Assembly: GCA_029256645.1 (NCBI GenBank)
Contig: JAQSXM010000102.1
Location: 1 to 9,334 of the forward strand
Length of the DNA stretch: 9,334 nucleotides
DNA from: Sporomusa sp.
GTDB taxonomy: Bacteria; Bacillota_C; Negativicutes; Sporomusales; Sporomusaceae
Direction of reading: 5' to 3'
Positions 1 to 6,275 of this stretch are shown here, piece after piece (position 1 is the stretch's first letter; each line of letters starts with the position of its first letter). The notes under the pieces are model-generated. The model did not search any database. It was not told the origin of the DNA and worked only from the letters and a program-made list of their open reading frames with translations. Both the position numbers and the translations under genes were made by a program.

Positions 1-270
1 GTCCCTGGCGGGGAAAGTTTTAGTGAAGGCCAGGCTAGAGTGGTTTCCGCATTTGCTGATATGCTTGCAGTCACTACCGGCGATATTATGATAGTGGGTC
101 ATGCCGGGATTAACCGTCTGCTGCTCTGCTCTGTCCTGGGGATGCCAGTTTCGAATATTTTCCACATTGGACAGGACTATGGTTGTATAAATATGCTGGC
201 ACAGAGCGGGGATCACTATTGTGTCGAGGTATTGAATGCTTCTGTAGATTATCAACATAGAATACTATAA
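1..270 (+). CDS. Histidine phosphatase family protein, 3' end only
   Basis: The reading frame is open from the first base, so the gene starts upstream of the window; 89 codons and the stop are present. The visible part is the C-terminal half of a phosphoglycerate-mutase-like (histidine phosphatase) domain. It has PGGESFSEGQARV, whose Glu belongs to the acidic catalytic segment, and IVGHAGINR, which carries the second catalytic histidine; the first (RHG) motif is outside the window. The ending QDYGCIN is common in Bacillota members annotated as alpha-ribazole phosphatase (CobC, cobalamin nucleotide-loop assembly) or as general phosphoglycerate-mutase-like phosphatases. Substrate cannot be decided from this fragment. 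The next gene starts 58 bases downstream with no terminator between, so the two may be co-transcribed. Confidence 0.88.
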   Translation, partial: VPGGESFSEGQARVVSAFADMLAVTTGDIMIVGHAGINRLLLCSVLGMPVSNIFHIGQDYGCINMLAQSGDHYCVEVLNASVDYQHRIL

Positions 271-328
271 ATCATATAAAGGCATTCTATTATGGTAAGT
301 TATTCAGAAACTGGAGGTACCAACTCGC

Positions 329-1507
329 TTGTCTAATGGAAATATATTAGCTAGTTTATTCTCCAGAATAGTTGACACTAATGTTATCCGCGATGCAGCT
401 GTCCTAAGGATGGTTGCGATAACCTTTTGTTTTCATACCCTCTTGGTATTGGCTGCGCTGCTATTAATTGACATACTACCCAGCCGGGAAGTAGCCGGAT
501 TTCTTAATTCAGGTGCAGTGGGAACTCCACCTTTAGTAGAGAAATTTATTAGATGGGATGCTCACTGGTATACTTATATTGCTGAGCATGGTTATGATAT
601 TCAAAGTATAGTTTTTTTCCCTGTAACCATTTTGCTGATCAAGGCATTGGCTGGTAGTGGTTTAGGTTATGTTTTAGTCGGTTTTGTGGTGTGCAATCTA
701 TTTACACTTATCAGTTATTATGTAATGGCTAAGACGTTTTTATTGGATTTTTCTGAACAGGAAACGCAGCGGGCGCTTTTGGCCTATGCAACACTACCAA
801 CATCTTTTTTCTTAAACAGTGTTTATACTGAACCGGTATTTATAGTTTTTTCAGTTGCCTGTATTTATTGTGTTCGGACTAAAAACTGGTGGTGTGCAGG
901 AATATTTGCCGCACTGGCGACGCTGACCCGGAATCTGGGGATATTGCTGACCGTTGTCTTATTATACGAGTTTGCCAAGCGTTATTTCGTAGAACGTAAA
1001 CTAAAAGTATCAGTTCTAACTGCGTTTTTTCCCATAATGGCGTTAGGTGTTTTCTGTGCGTATAACAATAGTATGTTTGGTGATCCTTTTGCTTTTATTA
1101 ATTCCCAGGAAGCGTGGGGGAGACGGTTGGGTCTCCCATGGGATAATTTTTGGAACAACGTTAGCCTGATCAATACAGGTGTTCCAATTGTCGAAACCGG
1201 TATTTATTTAGATACTTTACTTTCTGGTATGGGCTTCATTGCTTTACTCTGCGTATCGACTGTAACTCGCTACAGGATTCCCTGGCCTTATGTATTGACT
1301 GGCTGGTTATGGTTTTTGGTGCCTTTATTTTCTACCTCGCCCGTTTATCCGCTATATAGCATGGCCCGGTTTATTCTTATTGTATTTCCGCTTTATCTGT
1401 TTTTGGCAAAACTGCCAACAGTATTATTTCGCTGCTTGATCTGCATAAATGCTGTAGGGTTAATCCTAAGTACGGCACTATTTATTAACTGGTGCTGGCT
1501 TGGCTGA
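329..1507 (+). CDS. GT-C glycosyltransferase, PIG-V/Gpi18-like mannosyltransferase family
   Basis: A 392-residue integral membrane protein with about nine or ten hydrophobic segments. The first is at residues 27-47 and the last at the extreme C-terminus. A large loop after segment 1 carries RWDAHWYTYIAEHGYD (from residue 75). This WDxxWY..IA..GY signature, with its conserved Asp (D77), marks the PIG-V/Gpi18-like GT-C family, in which acidic loop residues act on polyprenyl-phosphate-linked sugars. The family's FFP and LTRNLGI motifs follow. The start is a TTG with GGAGG 11 bases upstream; the next in-frame Met (residue 28) would cut into the first membrane segment. Bacterial members are poorly characterised and probably add a sugar to an envelope lipid or glycan, so the mannose specificity is a family name only. 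No terminator is visible after the gene. Confidence 0.8.
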   Translation: MSNGNILASLFSRIVDTNVIRDAAVLRMVAITFCFHTLLVLAALLLIDILPSREVAGFLNSGAVGTPPLVEKFIRWDAHWYTYIAEHGYDIQSIVFFPVTILLIKALAGSGLGYVLVGFVVCNLFTLISYYVMAKTFLLDFSEQETQRALLAYATLPTSFFLNSVYTEPVFIVFSVACIYCVRTKNWWCAGIFAALATLTRNLGILLTVVLLYEFAKRYFVERKLKVSVLTAFFPIMALGVFCAYNNSMFGDPFAFINSQEAWGRRLGLPWDNFWNNVSLINTGVPIVETGIYLDTLLSGMGFIALLCVSTVTRYRIPWPYVLTGWLWFLVPLFSTSPVYPLYSMARFILIVFPLYLFLAKLPTVLFRCLICINAVGLILSTALFINWCWLG

Positions 1508-1511
1508 TATA

Positions 1512-1541
1512 TTGACAGTACATCTTTCTTCATGTTAAAAT
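1512..1541 (+). promoter_or_regulatory. Sigma-A type promoter for the SAM-riboswitch operon
   Basis: A perfect -35 box TTGACA (1512-1517) is followed after 18 bases by TAAAAT (1536-1541), a five-of-six match to the -10 consensus. Transcription would start near 1548, about a dozen bases before the riboswitch P1 helix, which is the expected geometry. The -35 lies only five bases past the stop codon of the upstream membrane-protein gene. Confidence 0.75.
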
Positions 1542-1560
1542 TGTTTAGAATTTAATAGAG

Positions 1561-1664
1561 CTCTTATCTAGAGTGGTCGAGGGACTGGCCCGATGACACC
1601 CGGCAACCGGCAGCTTTCTGCAGTGGTGCTAATTCCAGCAGGAGTAATTCCTGACAGATAAGAG
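1561..1664 (+). ncRNA. SAM-I (S-box) riboswitch aptamer
   Basis: The sequence matches the S-box consensus in order: AGAGTGGTCGAGGGA, TGGCCCGATGA, CCCGGCAACCGGC, TGGTGCTAATTCC and CTGACAGATAAGAG. P1 is a perfect nine-base-pair helix between CTCTTATCT (1561-1569) and AGATAAGAG (1656-1664). The family binds S-adenosylmethionine and normally terminates transcription of methionine and SAM genes when SAM is plentiful. The antiterminator is visible: GAGGAAAG (1662-1669) is perfectly complementary to CTTTCCTC (1688-1695). It overlaps the last three bases of P1 and the 5' arm of the terminator, so P1 formation and antitermination compete. Confidence 0.97.
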
Positions 1665-1683
1665 GAAAGTGTGTAAAAAATTC

Positions 1684-1710
1684 ACCCCTTTCCTCGGAAA
1701 GGGGTTTTTT
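1684..1710 (+). terminator. Riboswitch-controlled intrinsic terminator that also holds the downstream SD
   Basis: ACCCCTTTC (1684-1692) pairs with GAAAGGGGT (1697-1705) around a four-base loop, and a T tract runs to 1710. This is the expression platform of the SAM riboswitch. The AAAGGGG in its 3' arm (1698-1704) is also the only plausible Shine-Dalgarno sequence for the ATG at 1712, seven bases away. The hairpin can therefore hide the ribosome binding site as well as stop RNA polymerase. Confidence 0.93.
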
Positions 1711-1711
1711 C

Positions 1712-2227
1712 ATGTTTCATACACTTAAACAGGTTCCTCACAGCATTGCTTTTCCCGCAAGTAATACAGTAGAGAGTGGTGCTGCCAAGGAAGATCAGGA
1801 TATTAGTATTACTTATGACAAGTCTGTTACGCTTGTTCGAATTAATTGTCCAAGGCAGGATGGTCATGACTGGGTTATAGAAGCTTTTACTGCACTGGAA
1901 AAGTGCGGAATGGCTTTTGATATGGTATCAATTCAGCCATGTGAGGTTAGTTTCACCGTAAAAAGCTGGTTAGTGGATTCAGTTTACCGTTCTCTTGAAA
2001 AACTTGAGGTTTATCCTGACAGCGTTACCGACTGTGTAAAGCTATCGGTGCGAGGGCGCAGCGGACAGCCGTTGCTGAGTTCAATGATAACTATGGCAGA
2101 AACATTGGCGCAATGTAATATCCCTTTATTGCGATTAGTTGAGTCTTATGGATTAATTGAAGTCTTAATTGCGACTGGGTATATAAGTGAAGTTAGAAAG
2201 GCATTAGCAAAGAATTTTAATTGTTGA
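1712..2227 (+). CDS. Free-standing tandem ACT-domain protein, aspartokinase regulatory-domain-like
   Basis: A 171-residue protein that looks like the C-terminal regulatory part of aspartate kinase without the kinase domain. After a roughly 35-residue N-terminal tail come two ACT-like units. The first is at about residues 37-96 and includes AFDMVSIQPCEVSFTV; the second is at about 107-168 and includes KLSVRGRSG and LLRLVESYGLIEVLIA. The size is close to that of the aspartokinase II beta subunit, which in Bacillus is made from an internal start in lysC. Aspartokinase ACT domains bind lysine, threonine or related effectors. Because this gene is under a SAM riboswitch, a role in tuning the aspartate-to-methionine branch is plausible, but neither ligand nor partner is known. 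ATG 1712 is the first possible start in the frame. A decayed lysC is the main alternative, although the intact promoter, switch and frame argue against it. Confidence 0.75.
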   Translation: MFHTLKQVPHSIAFPASNTVESGAAKEDQDISITYDKSVTLVRINCPRQDGHDWVIEAFTALEKCGMAFDMVSIQPCEVSFTVKSWLVDSVYRSLEKLEVYPDSVTDCVKLSVRGRSGQPLLSSMITMAETLAQCNIPLLRLVESYGLIEVLIATGYISEVRKALAKNFNC

Positions 2228-2250
2228 GGGCAAGGAGAGAAGGATTAGAT

Positions 2251-2418
2251 ATGTCAGATCACTACCAAGAGCATGTAGTACAGTATGAACAGAGCAACCC
2301 TGTGAAGGGAAAAGATATTAATGAGATCATTATCATCATTCGTGATGGCCAAGTCATTACTTTTCTTCAAAAGAACAAAAATGCTGTATTTGAAGGCAGG
2401 CATGGTGATGGAATATAG
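2251..2418 (+). CDS. Small hypothetical protein (55 aa), second gene of SAM-riboswitch operon
   Basis: A 55-codon gene starts 23 bases after the ACT-domain gene. I chose ATG 2251, which has AAGGA six bases upstream; a TTG at 2221 in the same frame overlaps the preceding stop and is less likely. The protein is a charged N-terminal segment followed by NEIIIIIRDGQVITFLQKNK (from about residue 24), which reads as a beta-hairpin with a central Asp-Gly turn. This faintly recalls the short YezD/DUF2292 proteins, which have a similar I-x-I-x-DG-x-V core, but the match is weak and I would not name it. With no terminator or promoter between, it should be co-transcribed with the ACT gene and fall under the same SAM control. 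Confidence 0.55.
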   Translation: MSDHYQEHVVQYEQSNPVKGKDINEIIIIIRDGQVITFLQKNKNAVFEGRHGDGI

Positions 2419-2459
2419 ATAATAGCTCGGCAATTGCTGGCAGACCACGGTTTTGCTGA

Positions 2460-2507
2460 CCGGGAATACCAAATTTATTTGGAATACCGGTGTCAGTGGG
2501 GTATGAT
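2460..2507 (+). promoter_or_regulatory. Promoter with overlapping palindromic operator candidate, upstream of the DJ-1/PfpI gene
   Basis: TTGGAA (2479-2484), 17 bases, then TATGAT (2502-2507) makes a reasonable sigma-A promoter about 75 bases before the DJ-1/PfpI start. The -35 lies inside an interrupted inverted repeat. Its inner arms are CCAAAT (2469-2474) and ATTTGG (2477-2482), and CCGG flanks both ends (2460-2463 and 2487-2490). The same segment contains GGAATACC twice as a direct repeat 18 bases apart (2463-2470 and 2481-2488). A repressor site is a reasonable inference; no regulator is identified. Confidence 0.5.
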
Positions 2508-2582
2508 GTAGAGAATGCAGCAGGAAGAAATATACTTTTATAGAATATGTAACCATATCATGATATGAGGAGGTTACACACA

Positions 2583-3152
2583 ATGGCAAAAAAAATCCTT
2601 TTACTTACCGGGGACTGCGCTGAAGATTATGAGGTTAAAGTACCACAGCAAGCACTCATGATGCTTGGCTATCAGGTTGACGTAGCCGTACCCAATAAGA
2701 GTGCTGGTGATATGGTACAGCTTGTTGTTCATGATTTTACCGGTTTAGACACTTATGTTGAACTAACAGGCCATCGTATTGCTGTTGATATCGCAGCAAA
2801 GGATGCCAAGTCAGAAGACTATGTCGGTCTGGTTGTTCCTGGCGGCCGTGCTCCTGAATATATCCGGATGTATGATGAGGCTGTCAAACTGGTGCAGGAT
2901 TTCTTTGCTGCCGGTAAACCGGTAGCTGCCATTTGCCATGGTACGCAGCTTTTGGCTCCGGCCAAAGTTCTTGAAGGCAAAACAGTAACCTCCTATCCAG
3001 CCTGTGCGGCTGAGTGCCAACTGGCTGGCGCCGAATGGAAAAATGAACCGGTTGTTATCAGCGGTAATTTAGTAACAGCCCAAGCCTGGCCAAATCATCC
3101 GGCTTGGTTAAGAGCCTTTGTTGAGCTCTTGGGCGCAAAAATCAGTATTTAA
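2583..3152 (+). CDS. DJ-1/PfpI family protein (class I glutamine amidotransferase-like fold)
   Basis: A 189-residue single-domain protein of normal PfpI length. The nucleophile elbow AICHGTQLL holds Cys118-His119. Glu14 in CAEDYE sits where PfpI and DJ-1 have the conserved Glu next to the catalytic Cys. VVPGGRAPEYIR (about 84-95) and TSYPAC are typical of the PfpI branch, and the C-terminal AQAWPNHPAWLRAF segment is seen in intracellular members. Family members are reported variously as proteases, chaperones, glyoxalase or deglycase enzymes and stress proteins, so cytosolic stress protection is the safe statement. ATG 2583 is chosen because GAGGAGG lies nine bases upstream; the in-frame start at 2565 would bury that site. 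It has its own promoter and terminator and looks monocistronic. Confidence 0.92.
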   Translation: MAKKILLLTGDCAEDYEVKVPQQALMMLGYQVDVAVPNKSAGDMVQLVVHDFTGLDTYVELTGHRIAVDIAAKDAKSEDYVGLVVPGGRAPEYIRMYDEAVKLVQDFFAAGKPVAAICHGTQLLAPAKVLEGKTVTSYPACAAECQLAGAEWKNEPVVISGNLVTAQAWPNHPAWLRAFVELLGAKISI

Positions 3153-3172
3153 GACAATCTTTACAATCAATC

Positions 3173-3205
3173 AAGCCTGACTTATCATGGTCAGGCTTTT
3201 TATTT
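3173..3205 (+). terminator. Intrinsic terminator after the DJ-1/PfpI gene
   Basis: AAGCCTGAC (3173-3181) pairs perfectly with GTCAGGCTT (3190-3198) across an eight-base loop and runs into a T-rich tail. It lies 21 bases after the stop codon and isolates this gene from the rsgA leader. Confidence 0.92.
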
Positions 3206-3245
3206 ATTATTAGTTAAACTATGCCATAAGCCGTAGGCGTAAATT

Positions 3246-3299
3246 TGTTATAATAAACGCAACCTATGCCTGTTGCTGCTGGTGCTGGTTTGATATAAT
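3246..3299 (+). promoter_or_regulatory. Two extended -10 promoter candidates for the rsgA leader
   Basis: TGTTATAAT (3246-3254) and TGATATAAT (3291-3299) are both perfect TGn-TATAAT extended -10 elements. Neither has a good -35 at ideal spacing; the second has TTGCTG 15 bases upstream. Extended -10 sites can work with poor -35 boxes. The second would start RNA near 3306, just ahead of the leader ORF ribosome binding site. Confidence 0.5.
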
Positions 3300-3329
3300 A
3301 GAAGCATTAACAAAAAGGAGTGTTGTTTT

Positions 3330-3392
3330 ATGTGTAAACTGCAGTCTGTCGCCGGCCTTTATTTAGTAGTACGGTCGCGGAATTCCCGCTGA
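3330..3392 (+). CDS. Possible 20-residue leader peptide upstream of rsgA
   Basis: ATG 3330 has AGGAG nine bases upstream (3316-3320) and opens a 20-codon frame, MCKLQSVAGLYLVVRSRNSR, ending at TGA 3390-3392. It lies downstream of an extended -10 promoter, and its last codons fall within inverted repeats that precede rsgA. The placement resembles attenuation leaders, in which ribosome position selects between RNA helices. The peptide itself matches nothing I recognise, and no single amino acid dominates. It could be fortuitous. Confidence 0.4.
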   Translation: MCKLQSVAGLYLVVRSRNSR

Positions 3393-3444
3393 AAGTTTAA
3401 TTGATAGCGGGTTTTCTTCTGCGACCATTGAAAAATATTGGTCG
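3373..3444 (+). promoter_or_regulatory. Mutually exclusive helices in rsgA leader (attenuator-like)
   Basis: Three helices can be drawn. Helix A pairs GGTCGCGG (3373-3380) with CTGCGACC (3419-3426), eight pairs with one G-U. Inside it, CCCGCT (3385-3390) pairs with AGCGGG (3406-3411) and is followed by TTTTCTTCT, like a weak terminator. Helix B pairs CGACCA (3422-3427) with TGGTCG (3439-3444); its last base is the first base of the rsgA Shine-Dalgarno. A and B share 3422-3426, so they cannot coexist. A ribosome finishing the leader ORF at 3390 would cover the 5' arms of A and of the inner helix. Confidence 0.45.
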
Positions 3445-3458
3445 GGGAGGATCTCACC

Positions 3459-4517
3459 GTGGATTTACAAAGTTTAGGATGGAATGATTTTTTTGCAGCA
3501 CAACTGGCTATACATGCCGATTCCGGTTGCCTGGTCGGGCGGGTTGCTGCCGAGTATCAACATATTTATCGCATCTATACCGCAGGGCACGAATATCTGG
3601 CTGGTATTACCGGTAAGCTTCGTTATCTGGCAGACAGCCGGGATGATTTCCCTGCTGTTGGTGATTGGGTGATATTTAGTTGTGCCGATGATCGTAATGC
3701 CGTCATTCAGGGGATTCTGCCGCGCCGGAGTAAGTTTTCCCGTAAAGTGGCAGGAAAAGCTACTGAAGAGCAGATTGTGGCTGCCAATATTGATACAGTT
3801 TTCCTGGTTAACGCTCTCAACCAAGACTTTAATCTAAGAAGGATTGAACGCTATCTTACCTTGGCGTGGGACAGCGGCGCAACTCCTGTGATTATCTTAA
3901 ATAAAGCCGATCTATGCCCTGATGTGGCAGATAAGGTGCGGGACGTAGCAGGCATTGCCTGTGGCGTGCCGGTGCTGCCAGTTAGCTGTGTTACCGGGGC
4001 TGGTTTAGAGAGCCTGACGCATTATCTCGAATCCGGTAAAACGATTGCTCTTTTGGGTTCATCCGGTGCCGGGAAGTCATCAATAGCTAATAAGATTATT
4101 GGTACAGATATGCAAAAGACCGGGGAAATAAGGCATGGGGACGGGGAAGGGCGGCATACCACAACCCAGCGGGAGCTCATAGTTATCCCTGGCGGCGGCT
4201 TGCTCATCGACACCCCGGGTATGAGGGAATTGCAGCTCTGGGGGACGGAGGAAGGGTTGGCAGATGCATTTGAGGATATATATACGTTGGCTATGCAGTG
4301 CCGCTTTTCTGACTGTAGTCATGCCGGGGAACCCGGTTGTGCAGTTGCGGCAGCGCTTGGGGCTGGAACTTTAACTCAATCAAGGTATGATAGTTTTGTT
4401 AAGCTGCAACGCGAGCTTGCCTACTTGTCGAGGAAGGAAAACGCTCAAGAGTTTCTTGCGGAAAAAAACCGTTGGAAAAAAATCCATAACCAGATGAAAC
4501 ATCATTCAAAACGCTAG
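3459..4517 (+). CDS. rsgA: Ribosome small-subunit biogenesis GTPase RsgA (long form)
   Basis: A circularly permuted GTPase that acts in late 30S maturation, binding near the decoding centre. An N-terminal OB-fold-like region (about 1-105, with FPAVGDWV) precedes the G motifs in permuted order: NKAD (148-151, G4), the VSCVTGAG region (G5), the P-loop GSSGAGKSS (200-208, G1), a GEGRHTTT region (G2) and DTPG (251-254, G3). A C-terminal zinc site follows: Cys281, Cys286, His288 and Cys294 in CRFSDCSHAGEPGC. GTG 3459 is chosen because GGGGAGG lies eight bases upstream; TTG 3438 in the same frame would precede that site. At 352 residues it is longer than the roughly 300-residue YloQ type. It resembles the extended RsgA group, which in Bacillota often coexists with a YloQ-type copy, so it may be a paralogue. 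Confidence 0.95.
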   Translation: MDLQSLGWNDFFAAQLAIHADSGCLVGRVAAEYQHIYRIYTAGHEYLAGITGKLRYLADSRDDFPAVGDWVIFSCADDRNAVIQGILPRRSKFSRKVAGKATEEQIVAANIDTVFLVNALNQDFNLRRIERYLTLAWDSGATPVIILNKADLCPDVADKVRDVAGIACGVPVLPVSCVTGAGLESLTHYLESGKTIALLGSSGAGKSSIANKIIGTDMQKTGEIRHGDGEGRHTTTQRELIVIPGGGLLIDTPGMRELQLWGTEEGLADAFEDIYTLAMQCRFSDCSHAGEPGCAVAAALGAGTLTQSRYDSFVKLQRELAYLSRKENAQEFLAEKNRWKKIHNQMKHHSKR

Positions 4518-4522
4518 ACACA

Positions 4523-4571
4523 AAGACTGGCCGATGCCATTGCCCAATGGGTTTTGGCAAAAGCCAGTCTT
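4523..4571 (+). terminator. Hairpin after rsgA, probable terminator
   Basis: AAGACTGGC (4523-4531) and GCCAGTCTT (4563-4571) form a perfect nine-base-pair stem enclosing a second hairpin, CCATT-GCCC-AATGG. The following TATCTTAG is only moderately T-rich, so termination may be partial. The remaining bases to the next gene (4572-4722) show no clear promoter or other feature beyond its ribosome binding site. Confidence 0.65.
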
Positions 4572-4722
4572 ATCTTAGTGCCAATTGTTAATTATCCAGG
4601 CCATTACGGCAATACTAGTAATCCACCGCTAGGTGCTTACTTTCGTTTATTCTAATGCTATGTAGGTGCGTTAAGATAACAAGCAGCTGTTTTTCCAGCA
4701 TTACTAATAAAGGGGTGTATCC

Positions 4723-6192
4723 ATGTTTGTTCATAATCTTATTCTTCAGGGAGCAAAAGATAATAGAGCATTTACTGGCAAAGACAGTGTGTCTTATCGG
4801 CAGCTTCAGGAACAAGTAGAGAAATACCGCAATTATTTTTATGAATCAGGTATCCGGATGGGAGAAAATGTAGGTTTGTTTTCCCGCAATTCGCCTGAAT
4901 TTGTATATTGCTACATGGCTATTGTCAGTCTTGGTGCTGTTGTTGTGCCGCTGAATTTTCAACTGGCAGCCCGGGAAATTGCCTTTATTGTTAAAGATGC
5001 CGAAATGAAGCGGCTGATTACTATGGAGCGCTTGGCGATTGACACTGAACTTAGTCAGCAGGGCTACCCGCAACCTGTTGTGCAATTTGTTATTGCGGAC
5101 TTCCAAACATGGTTGGACCGTTCACCGGCAGCTCCGGTGCTTGCCAGTACTCTTGGCACAAACAGTCCTTGTGCTATTATATATACCTCCGGTACAACAG
5201 GTAGTCCCAAAGGGGCTGTCCTGACCCATAATAATCTTGTAGCCAATGCCAAGGCCTTCAGGGAGATGCTGCCGGTAGCCGCTACCGACAATGTATTGTG
5301 TGTGTTGCCGATGTATCATTGCTTTGCCTGGACATGCGCTGTTCTTAACTCTCTGCTGTGTGGTGCTGCAATTACAATACTGGAAGCTTTCGCGCCTAAA
5401 GAGACCCTTGCTGCCATCAAGGACTACCAGGTAACGGTTGTCTATGGTGTGCCACCGATGTACAATCTCCTTACCCGTATTGGGGAACCGGGTGATTTTG
5501 CCGGTGTCAAATATTTGATATCAGGTGGTGCTTCGCTGCCGGAAAAGGTAGCCAGGCAGTTTGCTGAAAAATACGGAATACAGATTCTTGAAGGTTATGG
5601 CCTTTCAGAGGCTTCACCGGTAGTAGCGCTTAACCCGGTGCAAAAGCCCAAATATTGTTCCATTGGCAAGTCACTCCCAGGCTTGGAGGTCAAAGTGGTT
5701 GGTTCTGACGGTCAAGCACTACTGCCAGGTGTGGTTGGTGAGATTATTGTGCGGGGACCAAGTGTAATGCAGGGATATTTTAATCTACCGGCAGAGAATG
5801 CATATGCGCTTAAGGACGGCTGGCTTTATACCGGCGATCTGGCCTATCAGGATGATGAGGGATATTTCTTTGTTGTTGACCGGTTAAAGGATCTAATCAT
5901 ATCAAACGGCGAAAACATTTATCCGCGCGAGATTGAGGAACTGTTATACTCTTTCCCGGGCATTATAGAGGCAAGCGTGATTGGTGTTGCCGACGAGCTG
6001 CGTGGTCAGGTAGCCCGCGCCTATGTTGTAATTGCACCAGGGGATATCCTGGATAAAAAGGCAGTGAGGGAATACCTCCAGGCTAACATTGCCGCCTATA
6101 AAATACCACGGGACTTTGTCGTTGTCGATGCATTGCCGAAGACCCAGACAGGTAAGATTTTAAAACGTATTCTCCGTGAACAAATGAAATAA
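4723..6192 (+). CDS. AMP-forming acyl-CoA synthetase (long-chain fatty-acid CoA ligase type)
   Basis: A 489-residue ANL-superfamily enzyme that activates a carboxylic acid with ATP to an acyl-adenylate and transfers it to CoA. All core motifs are intact: YTSGTTGSPKG (154-164), EGYGLSEASP (290-299), YTGDL (369-373), the hinge region RLKDLIISNGENIYP (387-401) with the ligand-side Arg/Lys, and PKTQTGKILKR (472-482) with the catalytic Lys478. The length is on the short side for FadD-type ligases but complete. The start is supported by AAAGGGG seven bases upstream. Sequence resembles the Bacillus LcfB/YhfL-like group, suggesting a medium- or long-chain fatty acid, but the substrate cannot be fixed from motifs. 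It stands alone between two hairpins, with no beta-oxidation genes adjacent. Confidence 0.92.
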   Translation: MFVHNLILQGAKDNRAFTGKDSVSYRQLQEQVEKYRNYFYESGIRMGENVGLFSRNSPEFVYCYMAIVSLGAVVVPLNFQLAAREIAFIVKDAEMKRLITMERLAIDTELSQQGYPQPVVQFVIADFQTWLDRSPAAPVLASTLGTNSPCAIIYTSGTTGSPKGAVLTHNNLVANAKAFREMLPVAATDNVLCVLPMYHCFAWTCAVLNSLLCGAAITILEAFAPKETLAAIKDYQVTVVYGVPPMYNLLTRIGEPGDFAGVKYLISGGASLPEKVARQFAEKYGIQILEGYGLSEASPVVALNPVQKPKYCSIGKSLPGLEVKVVGSDGQALLPGVVGEIIVRGPSVMQGYFNLPAENAYALKDGWLYTGDLAYQDDEGYFFVVDRLKDLIISNGENIYPREIEELLYSFPGIIEASVIGVADELRGQVARAYVVIAPGDILDKKAVREYLQANIAAYKIPRDFVVVDALPKTQTGKILKRILREQMK

Positions 6193-6201
6193 GCTGGCAA
6201 T

Positions 6202-6244
6202 AAGCCAAATATCAGTTCCTTTACGTACCGATTTGGCTTTTTAT
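6202..6244 (+). terminator. Intrinsic terminator after the acyl-CoA ligase gene
   Basis: AAGCCAAAT (6202-6210) pairs perfectly with ATTTGGCTT (6231-6239), with a 20-base loop and a TTTATT tail. It begins nine bases after the stop codon. Confidence 0.85.
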
Positions 6245-6275
6245 TGCACAAAATGAGGAAGTAAACAACTAAACC

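Noticed and set aside
3..15. CCCTGGCGGGGAA at the window start recurs at 9135-9147 inside the ykkC aptamer
   Set aside because: The first copy encodes the conserved PGGES motif of the phosphatase and the second is riboswitch core. The match is short, the contexts are unrelated, and there is no sign of a mobile repeat.
1682..1867. A 61-codon - strand open frame over the SAM terminator
   Set aside because: It is the reverse of the terminator stem and the ACT gene start, with no SD and no family resemblance.
2254..2589. A 111-codon open frame on the - strand covering the small SAM-operon gene and the DJ-1 promoter
   Set aside because: No SD and no recognisable motif; it is antisense to a + strand gene that has an SD and operon spacing, and it runs through the promoter and the DJ-1 SD.
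4572..4722. A promoter for the acyl-CoA ligase gene
   Set aside because: I looked for -35/-10 pairs and found none at acceptable spacing. Expression may rely on readthrough past the imperfect hairpin at 4523-4571 or on a promoter not resembling sigma-A.
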